Shown here: positions 58,190 to 64,000 of the stretch, in pieces
How the letters are laid out: each line of letters opens with the position of its first letter
How positions within the stretch are numbered: the stretch's first letter is position 1
Assembly (NCBI RefSeq): GCF_958431955.1
Contig: NZ_CAUASN010000015.1
Span: forward strand, 1 to 64,000
Length of the DNA stretch: 64,000 nt
DNA from: an uncultured Adlercreutzia sp.
GTDB taxonomy: Bacteria; Actinomycetota; Coriobacteriia; Coriobacteriales; Eggerthellaceae
Direction: 5' to 3'
Translations under genes and position numbers: made by a program
Notes under the pieces: model-generated
The model's database searches: none
The model's input: only the letters and a program-made list of their open reading frames with translations
Told to the model about the DNA's origin: nothing

Positions 58190-59753
58190 TGTCCTGCCTG
58201 CTCGAGCTGGGTCGTCGCAAGGGCTTCGTGCCGCCGTGGTTGATGGTTGTGGCGAGGGGGTGCTGCTTGACGAGGGCCATCATCACCACCGTGGCGGCCA
58301 CCATGGGCACGAACCACAAAAACAGGGGCACGAGCGCGTCGGAATAGCCTTGGGCGATGACAGCTTGGGCGGAGGCGGGCAGCTTGTCCATGAGAGCCGG
58401 GGTGATGTGGGCCACGGAGATGTTGTCGGTGGCCGGAAGCGTGGCGGAAAGCGCGGCGGTCAGGCGCGAGGTGAACAGGGTGCCGATGAGCGACGCCCCC
58501 AGCACCGAGCCGATCTCGCTGAAGAAGTTGTAGGCCGCCGTGGCCGCGCCCACCATGGCGTGGGGAAACTCGTTTTGCACCACTAACGTGAGAATCTGCA
58601 TGCCGAAGCCGATACCGAAGCCCAAGATGAACAGGAACACGAGCGGCAGCCAGAACGCCTCGTGCACCTGCAGGGTAGACATGAGGAAGAAGCCCACGGC
58701 GGCGATGGCGCTCGAGGCGACGAGCATCCACTTGTACTTCCCCGTGCGGGCCGCGATGAAGCCACTGGCCGTGGACGTGATGAAGATGCCGATGCTCATG
58801 GGCACGTCCATGAGGCCCGCGAGCTCAGGGCTCATCTCGTCGACGATTTGGAAGTAGGTGGGCAGGTAGGTGACCGTGCCCATGAACGCCACGTCGATGA
58901 TGAGGCTCGTGACGGCGCAGAGCACGAAGTTACGGTTCCGGAAGAGCGTCAGCGGCATGACCGGTTCGGTGGCCCGGCGCTCCACCAGCACGAAGGCCAC
59001 GGCCGAGGCGACGCACAGAGCGAACAGGCCGATGATCTCCCAACTGTCCCAGGCGTACAGGGCGCCGCCCCAGGCGCTCGCCAGCACGAGCGCGGTGACG
59101 GACAGGCCCAACAGCGCCGCGCCCGCATAGTCGATGACGGCGCGTTTCTTCTGGGCGGTGCGCCGGGGAAGGAACACGCCGAGGGCCGCCAGGGCGAGGC
59201 CCGCGAGCGGAATGGTGAACCAGAAGATCCACCGCCAGCCCGGCACCTGCACGAACCAGCCGCCGAGCACGGGGCCCAGCACGTTGGAGGTGGTGAACAC
59301 GGCGCCCATGATGCCCATGTAGGCGCCCAGCTTGCGCGGGGGCACCACATCCGAGATGATGGCGTAGGCCAGAATGCCCAGGCCGCCTCCGCCCAGGCCC
59401 GACAGGCAGCGACCGCAGATGAGCATCTCCATGTTCACGGCCATGCCGCACACCGCCTTGCCCAGGGCGTACAGCGCCAGGGCCACCATGATGACATACT
59501 TGCGGTTGTACAGGTCGCTGATCTTGCCGTAGACGGGCATGACCACGGTGCTCACGAGGATGTAGGCGGTGGAAATCCATTGCATCATCTCCACGCCACC
59601 CAAATCGCCCACGATGGTGGGTAGCGCCGTGGCGGCGATGGTCTCGGACAGCGAGTTCACGAACATCGCCAGCAGAAGCCCCGTGAATATGAACGCCAGC
59701 CGACGGCCGTGCACGGCCCCGTCCGACGTGTGTTCGCCCGCATTCGCGCCCAT
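58152..59753 (-). CDS. DHA2-family multidrug MFS transporter
   Basis: 533 residues with about 14 helices. LSETIAATALPTIVGDLGG, the LYNRKYV loop after helix 2, and GRCLSGLGGGGLG with motif C (GPVLGGWFV) are diagnostic of DHA2 drug-proton antiporters. A C-terminal polar tail overlaps the LuxR gene end. GAGGA precedes the ATG. No regulator of the TetR type adjoins it. Confidence 0.9.
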   Translation of the reverse strand: MGANAGEHTSDGAVHGRRLAFIFTGLLLAMFVNSLSETIAATALPTIVGDLGGVEMMQWISTAYILVSTVVMPVYGKISDLYNRKYVIMVALALYALGKAVCGMAVNMEMLICGRCLSGLGGGGLGILAYAIISDVVPPRKLGAYMGIMGAVFTTSNVLGPVLGGWFVQVPGWRWIFWFTIPLAGLALAALGVFLPRRTAQKKRAVIDYAGAALLGLSVTALVLASAWGGALYAWDSWEIIGLFALCVASAVAFVLVERRATEPVMPLTLFRNRNFVLCAVTSLIIDVAFMGTVTYLPTYFQIVDEMSPELAGLMDVPMSIGIFITSTASGFIAARTGKYKWMLVASSAIAAVGFFLMSTLQVHEAFWLPLVFLFILGFGIGFGMQILTLVVQNEFPHAMVGAATAAYNFFSEIGSVLGASLIGTLFTSRLTAALSATLPATDNISVAHITPALMDKLPASAQAVIAQGYSDALVPLFLWFVPMVAATVVMMALVKQHPLATTINHGGTKPLRRPSSSRQDTNRPLPPDSPTR

Positions 59754-60032
59754 GGTGTCATTCCTCGCGTTCGATGTATGCCCAGTCGAACTCCATTGTA
59801 GGAATGCCGGCGCGGCCTCCCGAGAAAGGCCCCAACTTGAAACGTTCCCGATGCCAAGCGATTGAGCGCGGGGAAGAGAGGCAGCTGGCTTCCTGCGACG
59901 AGATTTCGGAAACAGCGTTTACGGAATCGGCGAGTCCCCTCGCCTCAGCTACGGGAAGAAGATTTTGCCTCAGCTGGTTCCATTACCTGAAACTCATACG
60001 CATGGACGATCCGGGCCGCCGCCTTGCGGGCC

Positions 60033-61424
60033 CTACCCGAACCAGGCGCGGGCCAAAGCCTCGATGCCGGGGCGGATGTCTTCCTCGCGGATGGAACTGA
60101 AGCCGACGAGCACGATGCCGCCGGGGCGGTGGGCGGGGTCGGCCCAGTACTTCTTCGTGGGGTACACGGCCACGTCGGCCGCCGCGGCCGCCGCGATGAG
60201 CTCGTCCTGGCCGCGGCCGTCGCGCACGCGCACCAAGAGGTGCAGGCCGGTGCCGCACTCCAGCACTTCCACGCGCTCGCCCATGCACTCCCGCAACGCG
60301 GCGGTGAGGGCGTCGTACTTGCGGCGGTTCTTCGCCTGTACTCGGCGCAGGTGCCTGTCCCACGAGCCGTCGGTCATGAAGCGGGCCAGCACCTTCTGGT
60401 TCAGCCACGGCACCGGCGAGTAGGAGTTGGCGAACAGCTCGCGCCAGCGGGCCAGCAAGGGCTCCGGCAGCACCAGGTAGTTCATGCGCAAAGCTGGCGA
60501 GAGCGACTTCGAGAACGTGCCCATGTAGATGACGCGCCCGCGGGTGTCCATGGAGGCCAGGGGCGGCAGCGACCGCTCCCGGTAGCGGAAGTCGCGGCAG
60601 TAGTCGTCCTCCAGGATGTAGGCGTCGGTGCTCTCGGCCCAATCGAGCACGCGCTCGCGTATGTCCGTGGGCATGATGCGGCAGGTGGGGAACTGGCTCG
60701 ACGGCGTCAGGTACACGAGCCGCGCCCCCGAGGCCTCCAAATCTTCCAGGAACGCGTCGTAGCCCTCCGTCACCCGGCACGGCGCGATGGCGAAGCGGGC
60801 CCGCTCGATGACCGAGCGCACCCCGTCGTAGCCCGGGTCCTCCATGGCCACGGTGTCCGCGGCGCCGTCGAACAGGGCCAGCAGGTTCTGCACGCTCGTC
60901 TGGGTGCCGCCCTGGACGATGACCTGGCTCGGGGTGCAGTCGATGTCGCGTTGGGTGGCGATGCGCCAGGCGATGGCCACGCGCAGGGCCTCCTCGCCGA
61001 AGGGGTCGTTGTAGGCGTCGCAGCCGGCGCTTTCCACCGACAGCAGCACGTCGTCGGTGATGGTGCGCCAGGCCAGGGCGGGGAAGGTGCCCGGCTCCAG
61101 GTTGCCGTAGGTGAAGTCGTAGCGGGCCCGCCGCGCCGGCGACCCCAGCAGCACGGCGCAGGCGGGGGAGGCGGCCGTGGGCTGCAGGTAGGCCACGTTC
61201 TGCACCACGTACCCGCTGCCCGGCCGGCTTTCCACGTAGCCCTCCTGGGTGAGCAGGTGGTAGGCCTGCTCCACGGTGTTGCGGGCGCAGCCGAGATCGC
61301 CGGCGAGCCCCCGGATGGAGGGGAGCTTCGCCCCTGCGGGCCGCGTGCCGTCCTCGATATCGGCCCGCAGCTGATCGAAGAGCTGCTGGTAGAAGGGGAT
61401 GTCGCTGTGCTCGTCCAGGTGCAT
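60033..61424 (-). CDS. MocR-type regulator (GntR HTH fused to aminotransferase)
   Basis: 463 residues. Residues 1-75 are a GntR winged helix (YQQLFDQLRADIEDG, LPSIRGLAGDLGCARNTVEQ, GSGYVV). The rest is a class I aminotransferase fold: YILEDDYCRDF and GTFSKSLSPALR, with the PLP Lys in the latter. MocR proteins act as PLP-dependent regulators, often of vitamin B6 or GABA genes; the target here is unknown. It diverges from the nap-type gene and might control it. Confidence 0.9.
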   Translation of the reverse strand: MHLDEHSDIPFYQQLFDQLRADIEDGTRPAGAKLPSIRGLAGDLGCARNTVEQAYHLLTQEGYVESRPGSGYVVQNVAYLQPTAASPACAVLLGSPARRARYDFTYGNLEPGTFPALAWRTITDDVLLSVESAGCDAYNDPFGEEALRVAIAWRIATQRDIDCTPSQVIVQGGTQTSVQNLLALFDGAADTVAMEDPGYDGVRSVIERARFAIAPCRVTEGYDAFLEDLEASGARLVYLTPSSQFPTCRIMPTDIRERVLDWAESTDAYILEDDYCRDFRYRERSLPPLASMDTRGRVIYMGTFSKSLSPALRMNYLVLPEPLLARWRELFANSYSPVPWLNQKVLARFMTDGSWDRHLRRVQAKNRRKYDALTAALRECMGERVEVLECGTGLHLLVRVRDGRGQDELIAAAAAADVAVYPTKKYWADPAHRPGGIVLVGFSSIREEDIRPGIEALARAWFG

Positions 61425-61467
61425 GGGGCCTCGCTTTCTTTTCCTGACTCAGAAGCTTAGCAAATGT

Positions 61468-61511
61468 GGACGGTTGGTGGAGGCGTCCCCTGGGAAGTTT
61501 TTCAACCGTCC
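61468..61511. promoter_or_regulatory. Inverted repeat in the MocR/nap divergent region
   Basis: GGACGGTTG (61468-61476) and CAACCGTCC (61503-61511) are perfect 9-bp arms with 26 bp between. It is a possible operator of the MocR protein. No other copy is noted. Confidence 0.4.
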
Positions 61512-61646
61512 CCATGAATTAGCGGGGAACTGTCCCTTCGCGGGCGGGCCGTCCCCATCGTAGACTGTGCGCCGAACTTCGGTGCGGGCCGCAGTTGCGC
61601 CCCCGCGCCGCCCGTCATCGCGCAAGGGGAAGGGAGAGGATCCGCC

Positions 61647-62273
61647 ATGCGTCTTTCGGCCGTTGCCGCCCTCGCGGCGGCCGGCGTGTTCGTCGCCGGC
61701 ACCGCCTACGCTGCCGCGCCGTCGCCGCTGCCGCTGCTGCGGCCGCCCGGTGCCGGCGAGCCGGCCCGCTTCGCGGCCCGCTGCGTGCGGTGCGGGCGCT
61801 GCCTGGAGGCCTGCCCCTACCAGGCCATCCACGCCGCTCCGCTGAATGCTGGCCGGGAGGCTTCCACGCCGTTTCTGAACGCCCGGGCCCAGGCCTGTCG
61901 CCTCTGCCGGGACTTCCCCTGCGCCGCGGGGTGCCCCACGGGAGCTCTGGAGATGCCAGCCGAGCGCAAGGCTGCCGCCATGGGGGTGGCCGTTATCAAC
62001 GAGGACACCTGCCTGTCGTTCCAGGGCATGCGCTGCGAGGTGTGCTACCGGGCCTGCCCGCTCATCGACGAGGCCATCCGCATCGACTACCGCCCCCGCG
62101 AGGGGGATGCCATTCACGCGGTGTTCGCGCCCCAGGTGATCGACGAGGATTGCGCCGGTTGCGGCCTGTGCGAGCAGCGCTGCCCGGTGAGCGACCCGGC
62201 GCCGGCCATTGTGGTGGTGCCCACGGGCGCCGACGAGGCGGCCTACACGGCCCGGCGCAACGGCGAGGCGTGA
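61647..62273 (+). CDS. Periplasmic-type ferredoxin, NapG-like
   Basis: 208 residues. An N-terminal signal helix (VAALAAAGVFVAGTAYA) is followed by four cysteine groups: CVRCGRCLEACP, CRLCRDFPCAAGCP, CLSFQGMRCEVCYRACP and CAGCGLCEQRCP, each fitting a 4Fe-4S cluster. NapG passes electrons from the quinol pool toward NapA. AGGGAGAGG precedes the ATG. The nap-type catalytic gene follows 82 bp later. Confidence 0.85.
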   Translation: MRLSAVAALAAAGVFVAGTAYAAAPSPLPLLRPPGAGEPARFAARCVRCGRCLEACPYQAIHAAPLNAGREASTPFLNARAQACRLCRDFPCAAGCPTGALEMPAERKAAAMGVAVINEDTCLSFQGMRCEVCYRACPLIDEAIRIDYRPREGDAIHAVFAPQVIDEDCAGCGLCEQRCPVSDPAPAIVVVPTGADEAAYTARRNGEA

Positions 62274-62355
62274 CGACCGGCGCGGTCGGTGGCGCGGGCG
62301 GCGTATTTCGGGAACCCGGGGCCGGGTGCGGCCCCCGAACCATAAGGGAGGAACT

Positions 62356-64000
62356 ATGGAACTGACTCGACGGAACTTCGTGAAGACCACGGCCGTGGCC
62401 CTGGCCTCGGCGGCCGCCGCCGGCACCATGGGCGGCTGCTCCTCGTCGCTGGCCGGCACCGGCGACGACGCCGCGGCGACGGGCGGCGACACCACCAAGA
62501 CCGTGGGCGTCTGCCGCTTCTGCGGCTGCGGCTGCGGCGTCATCGTGGAGGCCAAGGACGGCAAGGTGATCTCGGTCACGGGCGACCCGGAGAATGGCTC
62601 GAGCCGCGGGCTCAACTGCGTGAAGGGCTACTATTTGGCCGGCGCCCTCTACGGCGAGGACCGCCTGACCCGCCCGCTCATCCGCGACGATAAGGCCACC
62701 AAGGGCACGCCGGACGGTTTGCGCGAGGCCACCTGGGACGAGGCGCTCGATCTGGTGGCCGGCAAGCTCCGCGACACGTGGAAGGCCGACAAGAGCCGGC
62801 TCGCCTTCTGGGGCAGCGGCCAGCAGCCCATCGTGGAGGGCTACTGCCAGGCGAAGTTCTGGAAGGCGGGCCTGCTCTCCAACAACATCGACCCCAACGC
62901 GCGCCTCTGCATGGCCAGCGCCGTGGTGGGCTTCATGAACGTGTTCCAGACCGACGAGCCGGCCGGCTGCTACGCCGACATCGACGAGACCGACACCTTC
63001 GTCACCTGGGGCGCCAACATGGCCGAGGCCCATCCCATGCTGTACTCGCGGCTGACGGCCCGCAAGCTGGCCGATGCCAACGTGCGCCACTACGACGTGA
63101 CCACCATGACCACGCGCACCTCCGCCTCGGCCGACAAGGTGCTCGCCTTCCGCCCCGGCAGCGACATCGCCATCGCCAACGCCATCGCGAACTATCTCAT
63201 CGTGAACGACAAGTACGACCACGCCTTCGTGGCCGACCACGTGCAGTTCAAGCAGGGCACCGAGAACCTCGGCAACGCCACCGACGACGGCTACGACAAG
63301 TCCGATATCGGCCAAGCCGTGGACAACGTGGAGCCCATCACCTTCGAGGCCTTCGCCGCACGGCTCGCCCCCTACACGCTCGAGTACGCTTCCAAGCTCT
63401 CCGGCGTGCCCGCCGAGGACATCCAGGAGCTGGCCGAGGTGTTCGCCGACAAGAGCCGCAAGGTGCTCTCCCTGTGGACCATGGGCGTGAACCAGCACAA
63501 CCGCGGCACCTGGATGAACCACTGCATCTACAACATCCACCTGCTCACGGGCCGCTACGCGCTGCCCGGCGACGGCGCCTTCTCGCTGACGGGCCAGCCT
63601 ACGGCCTGCGGCACGGCTCGCGAGGTGGGCACCTTCTCCCACCGCCTGCCCGCCGACCTGGTGGTGAAGAACCCGGATCACCGCCGCTACACCGAGGCCA
63701 TCTGGGACTTGCCCAACGGCTACCTGGACGCCATCGAGACGCCGGGCTACCACACGGTGAAGATGTTTCGAGAGCTTTCCAAGGGCGGCATCGACTTTCT
63801 TTGGAGCGCCCACAACAACTGGGCCGTGTCCATGCCGAACCTCACCCGGTTCCTCGGCAAAGGCGAGATGAAGGGCATCAACGACGCCTTCATCTGCGTG
63901 GCCGAGGTGTACCCGACCCTGTCCTGCCAGTACGCCGACGTGGTGCTGCCCGCGGCCATGTGGGTGGAGCGCGAGGGCGCCTTCGGCAACGGCGAGCGCC
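62356..64000 (+). CDS. napA: Periplasmic nitrate reductase NapA-like catalytic subunit (3' end cut off)
   Basis: 548 codons are present; the gene runs off the right edge. A Tat signal (TRRNFVKTTAVALA) with GCSS lipobox-like end is followed by CRFCGCGC (CX2CX3C) and CVKGYY, the FS0 cluster. NARLCMASAVVGF holds the Mo-ligating Cys as in NapA. Bis-MGD motifs (WGANMAEAHPM, DVTTMTTRTS, WTMGVNQHNRG) follow. It would reduce nitrate or a related substrate outside the membrane. AAGGGAGG precedes the ATG. Substrate by similarity only; other Nap-like enzymes exist in this family. Confidence 0.85.
   Translation, partial: MELTRRNFVKTTAVALASAAAAGTMGGCSSSLAGTGDDAAATGGDTTKTVGVCRFCGCGCGVIVEAKDGKVISVTGDPENGSSRGLNCVKGYYLAGALYGEDRLTRPLIRDDKATKGTPDGLREATWDEALDLVAGKLRDTWKADKSRLAFWGSGQQPIVEGYCQAKFWKAGLLSNNIDPNARLCMASAVVGFMNVFQTDEPAGCYADIDETDTFVTWGANMAEAHPMLYSRLTARKLADANVRHYDVTTMTTRTSASADKVLAFRPGSDIAIANAIANYLIVNDKYDHAFVADHVQFKQGTENLGNATDDGYDKSDIGQAVDNVEPITFEAFAARLAPYTLEYASKLSGVPAEDIQELAEVFADKSRKVLSLWTMGVNQHNRGTWMNHCIYNIHLLTGRYALPGDGAFSLTGQPTACGTAREVGTFSHRLPADLVVKNPDHRRYTEAIWDLPNGYLDAIETPGYHTVKMFRELSKGGIDFLWSAHNNWAVSMPNLTRFLGKGEMKGINDAFICVAEVYPTLSCQYADVVLPAAMWVEREGAFGNGER

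Overview
The window is GC-rich, densely coded bacterial DNA. Its gene content points to the Coriobacteriia (Actinomycetota), family Eggerthellaceae (Eggerthella, Adlercreutzia, Gordonibacter, Slackia type). The indicators are several Tat-exported flavoprotein and molybdopterin reductases, a LuxR regulator with about 12 membrane helices beside a Tat flavoprotein, NrfD-type membrane subunits, a Rrf2-IscS-IscU module, a giant ASKHA acyl-CoA dehydratase activase, and a LAQTG-anchored surface protein. The genus cannot be fixed from the sequence alone.

Layout. 1-2.3 kb: the 5' end of a hotdog thioesterase, rhaM and a DUF711/PFL-like gene. 2.5-4.4 kb: a truncated HTH gene and a HipBA toxin-antitoxin pair behind three operators spaced exactly 39 bp apart. 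4.6-8.1 kb: a Tat flavoprotein reductase divergent from its LysR regulator, then a beta-carbonic anhydrase. 8.3-17.9 kb: a respiratory block holding an orphan NrfD-like protein, a slipin, a GntR regulator, a radical SAM protein, and a molybdopterin oxidoreductase operon (catalytic, FeS and NrfD subunits, then a small CX4CH protein and a DUF4405 cytochrome b). Three near-identical 22-bp operators sit in front of the orphan NrfD gene, the radical SAM gene and the oxidoreductase operon, which suggests one undescribed regulon. 18-26.7 kb: an LCP ligase, TetR plus a 1596-residue activase, rsmI and a YgjP-like metalloprotease.

26.8-35 kb: a 4.7-kb surface-protein gene with a nine-C tract just after the signal peptide (eight Cs would restore the frame) and a second frameshift downstream, then the iron-sulfur assembly genes and an atypical sortase-like protein. 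35-44.5 kb: a hybrid sensor kinase whose 3' end is tandemly repeated, metG-tatD-flavoprotein-rsmA (rsmA carries an in-frame REP-like palindrome), and a GH5 glycoside hydrolase. 44.5-46.6 kb: noncoding DNA rich in repeats around a lone DUF559-like nuclease-fold gene. Three copies of a 64-bp repeat element plus a half copy flank it, and this is the best candidate for an undescribed element. 46.7-54.5 kb: GNAT, recQ, icd, a 2-hydroxyacid dehydrogenase, an SDR, veg, tRNA-Ala(CGC) and 5-formyltetrahydrofolate cyclo-ligase, with three MITE-like inverted repeats between genes. 54.8-64 kb: a second Tat flavoprotein divergent from a membrane LuxR regulator, a DHA2 transporter, a MocR regulator, and the start of a nap-type nitrate reductase operon cut by the window end.

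Taken together, the window combines anaerobic respiration modules, each with its own regulator, with housekeeping genes and several families of short repeats. Many of the longest reading frames on the opposite strands are GC-bias shadows and are not listed.
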